DNA from: an uncultured Chlorobiaceae bacterium
GTDB taxonomy: Bacteria; Bacteroidota; Chlorobiia; Chlorobiales; Chlorobiaceae
DNA: 64,000 nucleotides
Direction: 5' to 3'
Assembly: GCA_903887845.1 (NCBI GenBank)
Contig: CAISRC010000070.1
Location: 1-64,000 of the forward strand
The notes beneath the pieces were generated by a model, which saw only the letters and a program-made list of their open reading frames with translations, did no database searches and was not told where the DNA came from. Shown here piece by piece: positions 37,073 to 46,075 of this stretch. The translations under genes and the position numbers were made by a program. The stretch's first letter is position 1. Every line of letters starts with the position of its first letter.

Positions 37073-38374
37073 ATGAGAGTTTTCAAAGGTGAAATTACAG
37101 CATTGCCGCCCGACAAGTCGATCTCCCATCGGGCCGCCCTCATTGGCGCCTTGTCGGAAGGCACAACAGAGATAACAAACTTTTCCAGAGGATTTGACAA
37201 TCAGTCAACCCTCGGTGTCCTGAAAGATGCAGGGATAACGCTTCGGCAGGAAGAGGCAGACGGTGCTTATGGTCGCTGCATCAAGCGGGTAATTATTGAG
37301 TCACAAGGATTATGGAGCTTTCAGCCTCCATCGGCTCCGTTGATGTGCAACAATTCAGGCAGCACCATGCGCATGTTTGCCGGAATTCTTGCTGCTCAGC
37401 CCTTTTCGAGCGAGTTGATCGGCGACAGTTCCCTGATGAAGCGCCCCATGAAACGGGTTGCCGATCCGTTGCGCTTTATGGGTGCCACAATTGAACTTTC
37501 CGCTTCAGGAACCGCACCAATTTTGATCAAGGGAACAAAAGAGCTCAAGGCTATTGAGTATCGGCTGCCAGTTCCTTCAGCGCAGGTGAAGTCACTCGTG
37601 GCGTTTGCCGCCCTTCATGCTGAAGGTGAAACGAGAATAATCGAACCCTTACTCTCGCGTGACCATACCGAAGTGATGCTCGGGCTTGAGAGCATCGAAT
37701 GCAACGGCGAAAGGGTCATTGTGGTGCCCGGCAGAAAAGCTGTTGCCGCAAAGCCCTTCTTTATTCCAGCCGATCCCTCTGCGGCATGTTTTATTGTCGC
37801 GCTTGGTCTGCTTGCCCGAGGTTCAGAAATCATCATCCGGGATGTCTGCCTCAACCCTACCAGAGCGGCATTTCTCGGTATTCTTTCAGAAGCCGGGGCA
37901 GGGTTATCCATAGAAAATCAGCGAGTGATTGGAGGCGAAACCATCGGCGACATTCTTGTGCAGAACAAAGTGGGGCTTGAGCCTCTCGCCATCAGCGATC
38001 CGCAGCTCGTTGCCTTTATCATTGATGAAATACCGATGCTGGCCGTGCTTTCAGCCTTTGCCTCAGGCCGGTTTGAACTGCATAACGCCGCAGAGCTGAG
38101 AACGAAAGAGAGCGACAGGATTGACGCGCTTGTCGTTAACCTTCAGCGGCTTGGTTTTGAATGCGAGCAATATCCTGATGGTTTTGTGGTCAAAGGGCGC
38201 AAGATGACCCCATCAACCACCGTCGTGGTGGACAGTTTTGACGACCACAGGATTGCCATGAGCTTTGCCATTGCCAGCAAAGCAACAGGATGCGCGATTG
38301 ACATTACCGATATCGATGTGGTTGGTGTCTCGTTCCCTAACTTTTTTGAACTGCTTGATAGTCTGGAAGTGTGA
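37073..38374 (+). CDS. aroA: 3-phosphoshikimate 1-carboxyvinyltransferase (EPSP synthase)
   Basis: A 433-residue enzyme of the shikimate pathway. Motifs in order: [135 protein letters not shown] and [14 protein letters not shown]. All active-site signatures are intact. The last 38 bp overlap the convergent hydrolase gene. Confidence 0.96.
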   Translation: MRVFKGEITALPPDKSISHRAALIGALSEGTTEITNFSRGFDNQSTLGVLKDAGITLRQEEADGAYGRCIKRVIIESQGLWSFQPPSAPLMCNNSGSTMRMFAGILAAQPFSSELIGDSSLMKRPMKRVADPLRFMGATIELSASGTAPILIKGTKELKAIEYRLPVPSAQVKSLVAFAALHAEGETRIIEPLLSRDHTEVMLGLESIECNGERVIVVPGRKAVAAKPFFIPADPSAACFIVALGLLARGSEIIIRDVCLNPTRAAFLGILSEAGAGLSIENQRVIGGETIGDILVQNKVGLEPLAISDPQLVAFIIDEIPMLAVLSAFASGRFELHNAAELRTKESDRIDALVVNLQRLGFECEQYPDGFVVKGRKMTPSTTVVVDSFDDHRIAMSFAIASKATGCAIDITDIDVVGVSFPNFFELLDSLEV

Positions 38375-39146
38375 CAAGATGGTCAAGCAGCGCACGGTTG
38401 AACGCTTCAGGCTGCTCCATGTTCGAAATATGACCGGCTCCAGCCAGCAACCGGAGCTGTGAACCCGGTATCAGGGCATGAATGCTTTCAGCCGTATCCT
38501 TTGTGGTGAGCTTGTCTTCCTCTCCGTTCAGCACCAGTACCGGGCAATAAATAGCGGAGAGAAGTGACGTTGCATCAGAACGCGTCATGATTGCCCGCAT
38601 GGCAGCGTTGATGACCGCTGGAGACTGCTTGATGATCATGGCTTCAGCCTGTGCAGCCAGGTCTGGCCTCATGGTAGAGGCGTTTTCAGTAAAGTAGTTC
38701 GGTATCATGCGTCCCGCAGCCTCTCCTGCACCTTTTCTTTCCACTGCGCTGATGAACTCCTCTCTTGCCGATCGCGCAGCGGGAGCATCAGCTTCTGCAC
38801 GGGTGTCGCAGAGTACCAGCGACGCCGTTTTGCCGGGATAGAGCCGGTAAAATTCAAAAGCCTGATATCCACCCATCGAAAGGCCCACGACCGTTGCATT
38901 CTCAATCTTCAATGAATCAAGAAGTGACGCAAGCTTATGGGCATACTCGGTAAACGTCCATCCCTCTTTTTCCTCAGACCCGTCAATACCAAAAGAGTTA
39001 GGGGCTATGACGGTACATCCAGCCTTGCCGAGCACCTCAATCTGCGGCTGCCACATAGCGGCCGAGAGCGGAAAGGCGTGCAAAAAGAGTATGGCATGTT
39101 TTTCAACGCCACTCGTTGCGGTGTTCGCCTGGAGGTGTGTCAGCAT
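38337..39146 (-). CDS. Alpha/beta-hydrolase fold protein
   Basis: About 269 residues. The ATG at 39146 is preferred over the TTG directly before it. The oxyanion region is [20 protein letters not shown], the nucleophile elbow is [14 protein letters not shown] (Ser in GLSMGG), the acid lies near [13 protein letters not shown] and the His in [18 protein letters not shown]. The catalytic triad therefore looks complete. It resembles 3-oxoadipate enol-lactonase, BioH-like and other carboxylesterases; the substrate cannot be told. It starts 3 bp past the stop of the YtxH-like gene, so the two are co-transcribed, and it overlaps the end of aroA by 38 bp. Confidence 0.86.
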   Translation of the reverse strand: MLTHLQANTATSGVEKHAILFLHAFPLSAAMWQPQIEVLGKAGCTVIAPNSFGIDGSEEKEGWTFTEYAHKLASLLDSLKIENATVVGLSMGGYQAFEFYRLYPGKTASLVLCDTRAEADAPAARSAREEFISAVERKGAGEAAGRMIPNYFTENASTMRPDLAAQAEAMIIKQSPAVINAAMRAIMTRSDATSLLSAIYCPVLVLNGEEDKLTTKDTAESIHALIPGSQLRLLAGAGHISNMEQPEAFNRALLDHLVTLPDYQAVQKS

Positions 39147-39149
39147 CAA

Positions 39150-39476
39150 TCAGTTTTCCTTGGTTTTCGGATACCCTTTGATATCCCGGATAATATTGTT
39201 TGCCTCGTTCAAAATTTTTTTTGCTTCGTCACGAGCGGTGTTGATGATCTCCTGAGAGCGGGTTTTCGCCTCATTGCTGTAGACGCCGTCATGTTCACTG
39301 CTCTCGTAAAAATCATTGGCCTTGTCGAGCATACTTTTGACCTTGCCGGAAATAATCTGCTGCGTCTCTCTCCCCTTGTAGGGAGCAAAAAGCAACCCCA
39401 TAATAGTCCCGACTGCAGCGCCCAGTGCGGCTCCGAAAAAAAGCCCCTTGTAAAACTTGTCCTGTTGTTGTTCCAT
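39150..39476 (-). CDS. YtxH-like protein
   Basis: A 108-residue protein with one N-terminal hydrophobic Gly-zipper segment (KGLFFGAALGAAVGTIMGLLFAP) followed by YKGRETQQIISGKVKSML and a helical, charged, coiled-coil-prone tail. This is the YtxH layout, a membrane-anchored family linked to stress responses in other bacteria, of unknown mechanism. It is coupled to the alpha/beta-hydrolase gene downstream. Confidence 0.82.
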   Translation of the reverse strand: MEQQQDKFYKGLFFGAALGAAVGTIMGLLFAPYKGRETQQIISGKVKSMLDKANDFYESSEHDGVYSNEAKTRSQEIINTARDEAKKILNEANNIIRDIKGYPKTKEN

Positions 39477-39767
39477 AGTGCAATGATGTTTTGGTTTACG
39501 TAATATAAGGATAAAGTGGGGAATGCTCTTTTCCTTTTTTTTATCTTTTTACGATCTTTGCGATGCAATCAAGCTTAATGTTGCTGTTGGTATTTTTCAG
39601 ACAAAAATTGGCACAGATACCGTTATTTTTTTCGATATAACAAAGATAATGGCGAGAATGTCAATTTTATTTCCAATGAAACTGTTTCATGAAAAGGTTT
39701 AATAGAGTACCGGACGCGAAGCTTGAAAAGGAAATTTTTTTCAACAATCATAATCGGAGCCGTTCAC

Positions 39768-40292
39768 ATGAAAAAACTTTTGTTCCTCTGTTTTCTCCTG
39801 CTTGCAGGATGTACCGGTATCCCTCAGGGAGTCACGGTTGTTGAGGATTTTTCTCTTGATCGTTATCTCGGGACATGGCATGAAATCGTTCGTCTCGATA
39901 ACCGGTTTGAAAAGGAGCTTGATCCGGTGTCGGCCACCTACTCGCTTGCCCCGGATGGCAGTGTCAAAGTGCTGAACAAAGGGTACGACCTGAAAAAACA
40001 GGAGTGGAAAACTATTCAGGGGCGCGGTGTTTTTCTCGATGATAAAAAGACGACTCAGGGTGCCCTGAAAGTCTCCTTTTTCGGCCCTTTTTATGCAAGC
40101 TACAATGTGATTGATCTCGACAGGCCCGGGTATCGCTGGGCGATGGTGTGCGGTCGCGACAAATCATATTTCTGGATTTTGTCGAAAGATTCGGTCATGG
40201 AGCAGGCTCAACTCAAGGCGCTTGTGGCCAAAGCGGGAACACTCGGCTTCGATACCGCCAAACTGCGCTATCTGGGCAAGCCGAAGCCGTAA
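39768..40292 (+). CDS. Outer-membrane lipocalin (Blc family lipoprotein)
   Basis: About 174 residues from the ATG at 39768, supported by GGAG 8 bases upstream and by the lipoprotein signal MKKLLFLCFLLLAGC with lipobox LAGC. The lipocalin signature is LDRYLGTWHEIVRLDNRFEK, followed by DPVSATYSLAPDGSVKVLNKG and WAMVCGRDKSYFWILS, as in bacterial Blc. It binds hydrophobic ligands such as lysophospholipids in other bacteria. The 290 bp upstream (39477-39767) are AT-rich and hold no gene that I can see. Confidence 0.9.
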   Translation: MKKLLFLCFLLLAGCTGIPQGVTVVEDFSLDRYLGTWHEIVRLDNRFEKELDPVSATYSLAPDGSVKVLNKGYDLKKQEWKTIQGRGVFLDDKKTTQGALKVSFFGPFYASYNVIDLDRPGYRWAMVCGRDKSYFWILSKDSVMEQAQLKALVAKAGTLGFDTAKLRYLGKPKP

Positions 40293-40456
40293 AAATAGTT
40301 GTATCATAAAACTCAGCGTTCGCTTGTTTTTTTAAGCAACATTTAAGTGTTCATTTATCAGCATTTAAGAATTCTGAATGTACTTTGTTTACAATCAATC
40401 GAAAAGATTCGGTTGAAACAGCACTGTAGATTTTTTCATTATTCTTAATCACTGCT

Positions 40457-40651
40457 ATGATGAACACTAACTCTAAATTTCGTCTAACTCCGCTTGCAAT
40501 TGGGGCATTTATTCTTTCTGTCATTGCGGGACTTCTGATTTTCTTGACTGTCTTCATGGGGATGACTCAGCCAGTGCAGGTGTGGTTGAGCTTTATCTTT
40601 GTTCTTGGTGTTGTCGTTCACACTGCTATAAACTGGAAGCAGTTTACCTGA
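40457..40651 (+). CDS. Small two-helix membrane protein
   Basis: A 64-residue protein with two transmembrane helices (LAIGAFILSVIAGLLIFLTVF and VWLSFIFVLGVVVHTAINW). The ending HTAINWKQF recalls the DUF4405-type heme-binding-like small membrane proteins, but this is tentative. Translation may start at either of two adjacent Met codons. It lies 37 bp upstream of the SDR gene in the same direction, and may share its transcript. Confidence 0.6.
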   Translation: MMNTNSKFRLTPLAIGAFILSVIAGLLIFLTVFMGMTQPVQVWLSFIFVLGVVVHTAINWKQFT

Positions 40652-40688
40652 TTTTTCCCGAAAAAGTTCATGAAAGAGCAAGAGTAAC

Positions 40689-41474
40689 ATGGCAAAAACA
40701 GTCGTCATAACCGGCAGCAGCAGGGGCATAGGCTTTGGCCTTGCCTGTCGCTTTCTTGAGAGAGGGTTTAACGTGGTGCTTAACGGCAGCTCTCCTGAAA
40801 GTACCCTTAAAGCCACAGAGCGGCTTCAGGGTTATCGTGAACGTCTGAGCGCTGTTTCTGCCGATATCAGCAGCAGGGAAGGAATTATTTACCTCTATGA
40901 CGAGGCGGTCAGCCATTTTGGGCGTGTTGATATCTGGATCAATAATGCGGGTATTGGCCATGAGATGCGCAACGCATGGGAGGTTGACTCTAACGAACTC
41001 AGCCAGGTACTGAAGGTCAATCTTGACGGGGTGGTGTCGGGCACGATTATTCCTTTCCAGCGCATGAAAGAGCAGGGCGGGGGGAAGATTTTCAATATGG
41101 AGGGGCTTGGCAGTGACGGCTTTATGCTTGATGGTATGACCATTTACGGCACAACCAAAAGTGCGCTCAGCTATTTTACCCGCTCTTTTGCCCATGAGGC
41201 TCGCGGTACTGCAGTGCAGATAGGAACGATCAGTCCCGGGATGGTGGTGACCGACATGCTTCGCCGTACGGTCAGTGACGGTTCTCCGGAAAGCCTCAAA
41301 AAACAGCAATTTTTCAATATCATGGCTGATGATGTTGCGACTGTTGCCGCTTTTCTTACCGAAAAAATGCTTGCTGCGACCGCTCAATCTCCAAGAATAC
41401 GATGGCTTACCAAACCAAGAATGGCTGGCAAGCTCCTTATGGCGCCGTTCAGGAGACGGAACTTCTTTTCCTGA
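40689..41474 (+). CDS. Short-chain dehydrogenase resembling chlorophyll b reductase (NYC1/NOL)
   Basis: A 261-residue classical SDR. Cofactor motif TGSSRGIGFGLACRFLERG, then VDIWINNAGIGHEM, GGGKIFNMEGLGSDG, and the Tyr-Lys pair in YGTTKSALSYF. Several stretches resemble plant NYC1/NOL rather than generic SDRs: DIWINNAG, the IFNMEGxGS loop in place of the usual ISS, SPGMVVTDML, KKQQFFNIMADDVATVAAFL and RIRWLTKPRM near the C-terminus. NYC1/NOL reduce the 7-formyl group of chlorophyll b to 7-hydroxymethyl. It is convergent, 12 bp apart, with a BciB/HCAR homologue. The activity on a bacteriochlorophyll is inference; a different keto or formyl pigment or lipid is possible. Confidence 0.78.
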   Translation: MAKTVVITGSSRGIGFGLACRFLERGFNVVLNGSSPESTLKATERLQGYRERLSAVSADISSREGIIYLYDEAVSHFGRVDIWINNAGIGHEMRNAWEVDSNELSQVLKVNLDGVVSGTIIPFQRMKEQGGGKIFNMEGLGSDGFMLDGMTIYGTTKSALSYFTRSFAHEARGTAVQIGTISPGMVVTDMLRRTVSDGSPESLKKQQFFNIMADDVATVAAFLTEKMLAATAQSPRIRWLTKPRMAGKLLMAPFRRRNFFS

Positions 41475-41486
41475 AATTCTCTTCTT

Positions 41487-42719
41487 TCAAAGGGGAAGCG
41501 AGTATTCTTCAAGGATAACCCTGACATGCCGGGGAACCAGCTTTTCCAGCAATTCCGGGTGACGGAATTTGACGTAGTAGTAATGCCTGATCAGATGAAA
41601 ATCAACCGAATAGTGGGCAAACCCAATCCCTTTCGGCCCTATTATGCCAAGCAGACCGGCAAGGATATGGCCAAGCCAGAGGGGAATCCTGCTTTTTGAA
41701 GAGTATTCTTTTTCCTCTGGCTTCATGCTTTCGATGATGCGTTTCGTGGTGTTCTGGACAAACGAGTGGCACTCCCATTTGCCTGTTTCAGGAAAACGTT
41801 CAAGTTCAGCCTCGATAAGTTTCAGCAGTTTGCGCCCTGTTTCAGTCCGTACCAGAATCCACTGTCTCTTTTGTTCCGGTAGCAGTTCTGCCCCGATATA
41901 GCCCACGGTAATGTCGGCCAGACTGTTGAGATAATCAAAACAGCTCATACAGGCTGAGGGAAAAATAGCGGGGTTAGAGAGTTCTTCCGGAAGGCTGAAG
42001 AAAGGAACTTTTTCAATGCGGCCGTTTTTGTGCTTGATGTGAATCCTGAAATCCTGCATAAACTCCATAAAGCAGGCGGTATCGGGCGATTGCGACATTC
42101 GTTCCAGAATCCACGGCCATTTTGAGCGAGCGACATTATCGACGCAGGGAATCCCGATGGTCAGGATCTCCATCTCCCTGAGGTAATCAAAGCGCTCCTG
42201 AAAATCCCGAAGGGTGTGCAAATGACATGCGGCTCCGATGACAAGGACTTTTTTCAATCCTTGACGATATGCGCTTTCCAGAGAGTATAAAACAGGGGAG
42301 AGCACCGGTTTATTGCCTCGTGTCGCATGGATCTCATCCAGATTTTGGGCCAGGACTGGTTGAGAGAAAAAATGGTGGCCAGGTGTGTGCTGCAGCGACA
42401 CAACTCCGTCCACAAGCTTCTCTTCAAAAGCTCTCATGGCCATTCGGGTAATGATGCCGCTCCACTGCGAACCGGGTACGGGGTTCTTCAGTTGAGCGGT
42501 AAAGCGGTCGATCGTCATGCCAAAACGCATTTCTACCGGATCATCAAGACGTCGTTCCCTGCCGAACAACTTTTTCTCCCTCTCACCGAGCCATCCATTT
42601 TTAAAAACACAGCTTTTGATGCTTTGTTCAACCTGCCATGCCTGAATGGAACAGAGGCCGCATGAACTGCAAAGCCCGTGTAGTTCCTTTTTATGCTCGA
42701 CTGCTTCAATGCTGGTCAT
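41487..42719 (-). CDS. bciB: BciB/HCAR-type ferredoxin-dependent (bacterio)chlorophyllide reductase
   Basis: A 410-residue flavin/iron-sulfur protein of the F420-hydrogenase beta-subunit (FrhB) family. N-terminal LCSSCGLC and central [20 protein letters not shown] provide cluster ligands. [23 protein letters not shown] and the C-terminal [26 protein letters not shown] agree closely with cyanobacterial BciB and plant HCAR. BciB reduces the C8 vinyl of divinyl chlorophyllide; HCAR reduces 7-hydroxymethyl to 7-methyl. These are one family and cannot be told apart by eye. The neighbouring SDR resembling chlorophyll b reductase raises the HCAR-like alternative. Confidence 0.85.
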   Translation of the reverse strand: MTSIEAVEHKKELHGLCSSCGLCSIQAWQVEQSIKSCVFKNGWLGEREKKLFGRERRLDDPVEMRFGMTIDRFTAQLKNPVPGSQWSGIITRMAMRAFEEKLVDGVVSLQHTPGHHFFSQPVLAQNLDEIHATRGNKPVLSPVLYSLESAYRQGLKKVLVIGAACHLHTLRDFQERFDYLREMEILTIGIPCVDNVARSKWPWILERMSQSPDTACFMEFMQDFRIHIKHKNGRIEKVPFFSLPEELSNPAIFPSACMSCFDYLNSLADITVGYIGAELLPEQKRQWILVRTETGRKLLKLIEAELERFPETGKWECHSFVQNTTKRIIESMKPEEKEYSSKSRIPLWLGHILAGLLGIIGPKGIGFAHYSVDFHLIRHYYYVKFRHPELLEKLVPRHVRVILEEYSLPL

Positions 42720-42810
42720 GGTGTTCTTAATGAAGATTTCATTGCCCGCGTCTGCAACTGAAATTGCAAGGTGGTTGATATTTCAGCTAACGAGCTGAAT
42801 GTGTAATATG

Positions 42811-44232
42811 TTATCGAAACAGGTCAAGATCATTGGCCATCAGGCACATAATTGCTTCGCGTGACTCCACAATGCGTTCAACCAGATCGGGGCGGCAGAG
42901 CAGCCTGAACTTTTTGGTGTACCGCTCAAAGGCGAGAATAAAGTCTGACTGAAAGACCGACTCATTCAGATCATCAAACCGGACATACTCTGACGTACAC
43001 TGCATGGCGTAGTGGATGTGCTCCGAGCGTGTCGGGTAGACCCGAAGCTCTTTGAGGTCGGCGTAATCGAAAATATCCTTTTTCGAAGGCGGATCAATCA
43101 GCACCTCATGACCATGCAGCCCGAGATGGTAGCGCTTGTTGAGAAACTCACAGATCTCCAGCTCCATCTTGCGGCGCATCTTGTTGTCGCTGTTATAGAC
43201 AAACCACCGCTCATCCTCTTTGGAGGAGTCGCTCAGATAGGGTTGTACCGTTATTGCTCTTTTGTAGACCCGTCGCATGAGGATATCGTCAAGCAGGGCA
43301 GAGACTGGATGATTCTTCCCCGGCAGCAGTTGTTTCAGTTCATGCAGCACCCGGTCATCGGCATTACCGTAAAAAAGCTCACGCAATGCTTCTGGCGAGA
43401 GCATCCCTTCATTGGCAATATCCTGTAACAGCCTGCGGAGCATGGCCGAGAGAGCCCGGCTGGTATGGTGCCAGTAGACATTGCGCATCATCATGTACTT
43501 CGCAAACATCAGGCTCTCCAACGGCGCAATACCCTTTTCCGTGATGGCAAACCGCTCACGCTGCGGGTCGGGCACAAACGATTCAATCAGTCGCTCAATA
43601 TCAATGCTCCCGTAAGGAATATTGCAGTGATGCGCGTCACGCATGAGATAGTCCATCTTGTCAGGGTCAAGCGTGCCGCTGATGAGCTTGCTGAAGCGTG
43701 TTTTGCCCACAATCAGTTCAATAACCGATTCAGGCGATACCTTCCATTCATCATGCAGAATATCCGCAATTGTCGGAACTCCAGGCTGTTGTTCGTAGAT
43801 AAAGTGACGACAAAGCTCCTCATGATGCGAGAAGACTGGGACATTGCCGAACTGGGGAATTTGCTCCTCAATAATGTGGGCATGGGGAAAGTGGCCAATA
43901 TCGTGCAGGAGAGAAGCCGACAGCAGCACCCGGCAGTTGTGGTCATCAAACCGGAACTGCTCATCCTGAAGGCTCTGGGCCAGAGGGTTGGTCAACATGC
44001 GCTGCAAAATCAGCTTCATCAGATGATAGACCCCGATCGAGTGCTCAAATCGAGTGTGTGTTGCCCCGGGGTAGACCTGCTGCGAGAATGAGAGCTGCCG
44101 AATCCCCTTGAGGCGAAGGAACGAAGGGTGCGACAAAATTTTTTTCAGCGGCCCGCTGAGGGGGATGTGGCCCCAGATCGGGATGCGAATAAATCCTCCA
44201 TCAGATTGAAAAAGAAGGTGTTCGGCTATCAT
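42811..44232 (-). CDS. HD-domain phosphohydrolase (dGTPase-like, COG1078 type)
   Basis: A 473-residue cytoplasmic protein. The HD-superfamily metal motif is split in the usual way: YPGATHTRFEHSIGVYHLMKL, then LLSASLLHDIGHFPHAHIIEEQ (the HD pair), and later SGTLDPDKMDYLMRDAHHCNIPYG carrying the distal Asp. This pattern belongs to dNTP triphosphohydrolase-like enzymes (SAMHD1/YwfO relatives), which hydrolyse dNTPs or related nucleotides. Substrate is inferred from family. It marks the left edge of the accessory island. Confidence 0.87.
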   Translation of the reverse strand: MIAEHLLFQSDGGFIRIPIWGHIPLSGPLKKILSHPSFLRLKGIRQLSFSQQVYPGATHTRFEHSIGVYHLMKLILQRMLTNPLAQSLQDEQFRFDDHNCRVLLSASLLHDIGHFPHAHIIEEQIPQFGNVPVFSHHEELCRHFIYEQQPGVPTIADILHDEWKVSPESVIELIVGKTRFSKLISGTLDPDKMDYLMRDAHHCNIPYGSIDIERLIESFVPDPQRERFAITEKGIAPLESLMFAKYMMMRNVYWHHTSRALSAMLRRLLQDIANEGMLSPEALRELFYGNADDRVLHELKQLLPGKNHPVSALLDDILMRRVYKRAITVQPYLSDSSKEDERWFVYNSDNKMRRKMELEICEFLNKRYHLGLHGHEVLIDPPSKKDIFDYADLKELRVYPTRSEHIHYAMQCTSEYVRFDDLNESVFQSDFILAFERYTKKFRLLCRPDLVERIVESREAIMCLMANDLDLFR

Positions 44233-44608
44233 GGGGACGCTCAGATTTTATGGGATTGAACTAGAAGATACGCAAGAAAGTGGGGGGTGGCAAATGGTTG
44301 GCTAATGACGTATTCTCTTGCAACCTGATTTCCCGATAATATTATAACGAGCCAGCGCCAAACGGCACAGCAATATTTCTAATTCCGTGAATTACAGGTT
44401 ATTCGGTAAGGATGTATCGCAATCTTTGAGCTTATACCCGGGAACGCCGAGCTCCAGCTCGGCCTGGTGTTGATAACCAATGCGTTCTGGCTATTGGGAT
44501 TCCTGGATAAAAGACGGTTTGTTATTTTGACGAATGGTTTTTCAAAGAAGAGCCAGAAATCACGAGTTACTATCTTTTTACAAGTTCAATTATTATTTCA
44601 TGTATTTC
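44233..44608. other. Gene-free stretch at the left edge of the accessory island
   Basis: 376 bp without a convincing gene between the HD phosphohydrolase start and the toxin pseudogene. It is AT-rich apart from a palindromic element at 44446-44463. No promoter, tRNA or terminator is evident apart from that palindrome. Confidence 0.6.
44446..44463. repeat. Palindrome GCCGAGCT-CC-AGCTCGGC
   Basis: A perfect 8-bp inverted repeat with a 2-base centre, preceded by cgggaac. This type of GC-rich 'gccgagctccagctcggc' element recurs as a dispersed repeat in several unrelated bacterial genomes, by my recollection. I see only one copy in this window. Confidence 0.5.
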
Positions 44609-44890
44609 CTATGAGTCACCATAATGACCTCGGAGGGAAAGAACCTGCACGGTTACTACTGAATCAAAAATTTTGTAGATGATTCGCTCCTTCTTATTCA
44701 CTCTTCAATACCCCGATAAATCGCCCTTCATTCGCTCAGCTTTACCTGTACCTGTACCTGTGGCTGGATGCTCTGAGAGTTCAAGTAAAATTTTTTCAAT
44801 CTTTCTGAGGGTAGACTTATCTCCAATTTTATGCCAAATTCTCAACTCATCCGTTGCTTCTGGTGTCAGTATTACAGTATACTTGCCCAT
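44609..44890 (-). pseudogene. YoeB-type mRNA-interferase toxin with internal stop codon
   Basis: The frame [20 protein letters not shown] and [32 protein letters not shown] is RelE/YoeB-like and meets TGA at 44705-44707. In the same frame it continues [31 protein letters not shown] to a TAG at 44609. Family members have LSGFWSRRI... here, so two codons seem lost and the Trp codon became TGA; one 6-bp deletion would explain both. A hexamer ACAGGT is also repeated in tandem near 44752. The YefM-like antitoxin gene overlaps its start by 19 bp. Confidence 0.8.
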
Positions 44891-45129
44891 ATATTTTTTG
44901 GGTCTTTAATCTCAGTAAACCTGCCAGCAGCAACATCTTCCTCACCTCTCTTCAATACCTCCAACAACCTGGAATTGTCGAAGGATTCATCCTTCACCGT
45001 AACTTTTTGCCCAGGCACAATCTCAACAGTCTCACCCTTGTTAAACCGAACCACAACTTTTTCCCTGGTTGCCAGGTTCAGGTATTTTTTGAGGTTCTTG
45101 CGTAACTCTGTTGTGCTGATCGCTATCAT
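44872..45129 (-). CDS. Phd/YefM-type antitoxin
   Basis: About 85 residues from the ATG at 45129 ([40 protein letters not shown]), a YefM/Phd fold that binds and represses the toxin and its promoter in intact systems. A 17-codon upstream extension is rejected because the family fold starts at MIAIS. The C-terminal toxin-wrapping part is [26 protein letters not shown]. It looks intact, while the partner toxin carries a stop codon, so it may persist as an orphan antitoxin or repressor. Confidence 0.8.
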   Translation of the reverse strand: MIAISTTELRKNLKKYLNLATREKVVVRFNKGETVEIVPGQKVTVKDESFDNSRLLEVLKRGEEDVAAGRFTEIKDPKNIWASIL

Positions 45130-45266
45130 GATTATTTTTCCAGCGTTGTGTTTCCAGTACGTTGCACGAAGTATAAACATTTTTTCGTCAAAACCATCAA
45201 GGAGCTGTGCCTAAGGATGGTTGTGCTCAAGCAGACCAAAAAAAGAGGCAAGGTTAGCGAGTCAAG

Positions 45267-45642
45267 ATGAGATATTATTACGGTAAAGCGCTTGCAAGGC
45301 CAGAGTTTCAATTGCTTAAAACTCCGGCATTTTTCAACGGCGTTCGGGTTAGAAATCAAAAAAACACGTCCTGCGATTATTGTTAGCAAAAATGAAATCG
45401 GTATTTTACCTCTGAAAATCATTGTTCCAATTACCGATTGGAAAGAGCAATATAGCCATGCGCAATGGATGATTAAGCTATCTCCAGATAAGCAGAATGC
45501 ACTTCAAAAAGTCTCTGCTGCCGATACGTTTCAAGTTTGTTCTATCTCCAGGGAGCGCTTTATAAAACAACTTGGCGTAGTTGATGAAATAACCATGCAA
45601 CTGATCAAGCAAGGCTTGGTGTGTGTGCTTGATATCAAATAA
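45267..45642 (+). pseudogene. PemK/MazF-type toxin gene with start region disrupted by a DUF2442 gene fragment
   Basis: The MazF/PemK body is intact from GLEIKKTRPAIIVSKNEIGIL through ITDWKEQYSHAQWMIKL to KVSAADTFQVCSISRERFIKQLGVVDEI. In its frame the 5' end reads TGA (45268) then DIITVK, the expected MazF start after its initiator, and then 61 bp at 45290-45350 copied from a DUF2442 gene. No ATG remains in the toxin frame upstream of the catalytic region; TTG at 45292 is the only candidate start. The ATG at 45267 reads into DUF2442 residues and stops soon after the junction. Probably inactive, possibly still made from the TTG. Confidence 0.75.
45290..45350 (+). repeat. 61-bp direct repeat, copy 1 (inside the PemK/MazF pseudogene)
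   Basis: Matches 47401-47461 with one mismatch (T at 45316 versus G). In the second copy this segment encodes ARPEFQLLKTPAFFNGVRV of an intact DUF2442 gene, so copy 1 is the displaced fragment. Confidence 0.95.
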
Positions 45643-45654
45643 AGAGGAAAAATT

Positions 45655-45861
45655 ATGGAATTATCTGCTGTAGTAACTCCCGCCACTGAAGGTGGTTATG
45701 TTGCGTTCAATCCTGAAACAGGGACGACAACTCAGGGTGAAACCATTGAAGAGTCCCTCGCGAATTTGCGGGAAGCAACTGAATTGTATCTGGAGGAGTT
45801 TCCTCTGATTCATTCAGGGCGTTCTTTGCTGACAACATTTCAAGTGACCGCGCATGCCTAA
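45655..45861 (+). CDS. hicB: HicB-family antitoxin
   Basis: A 68-residue protein of the HicB fold: MELSAVVTPATEGGYVAFNPETGTTTQGETIEESLANLREATELYLEEF. It lacks the extra C-terminal DNA-binding domain of long HicB proteins. Antitoxin comes first and overlaps hicA by 8 bp, a common reversed order. A purine-rich AAAGAGGAAA leader precedes the ATG. Both genes look intact. Confidence 0.88.
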   Translation: MELSAVVTPATEGGYVAFNPETGTTTQGETIEESLANLREATELYLEEFPLIHSGRSLLTTFQVTAHA

Positions 45862-46075
45862 ATTACCCGTTGTTTCTGGGTCTGAAGTCATTCGCGCTTT
45901 GCAACGTCTCGGGTTTATTGTGATTCGTCAGCGCGGAAGTCATGTTATTCTTCGCCGAGGCTCGCAAGGTTGTGTTGTGCCTGACCACCGTGAAGTTAAG
46001 ACAGGAACTTTGGCTGGTTTGCTGAAACAAGCAGGAGTTTCCGTTGATGAATTTATTCGTGCTCTTAATGCTTAA
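45854..46075 (+). CDS. hicA: HicA-family mRNA-interferase toxin
   Basis: A 73-residue dsRBD-like toxin. Motifs: VSGSEVIRALQRLGFIVIRQRGSHVILRRG, where the catalytic His is in GSHVI, and VVPDHREVKTGTLAGLLKQAGVSVDEFI. It cleaves mRNA when not bound by HicB. The stop overlaps the start of the truncated DUF2971 frame. Confidence 0.9.
   Translation: MPKLPVVSGSEVIRALQRLGFIVIRQRGSHVILRRGSQGCVVPDHREVKTGTLAGLLKQAGVSVDEFIRALNA

Noticed and set aside
44705-44707. TGA in the YoeB gene as a selenocysteine codon
   Set aside because: No SECIS-like stem follows and the family has Trp there; a mutation with a two-codon loss is simpler.
45148-45270. Possible antitoxin frame upstream of the PemK toxin (ends KQTKKRGKVSESR)
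   Set aside because: Position and a stop overlapping the toxin's former start fit an antitoxin, but it is short, starts at GTG and overlaps the YefM start on the other strand; I could not recognise a family.
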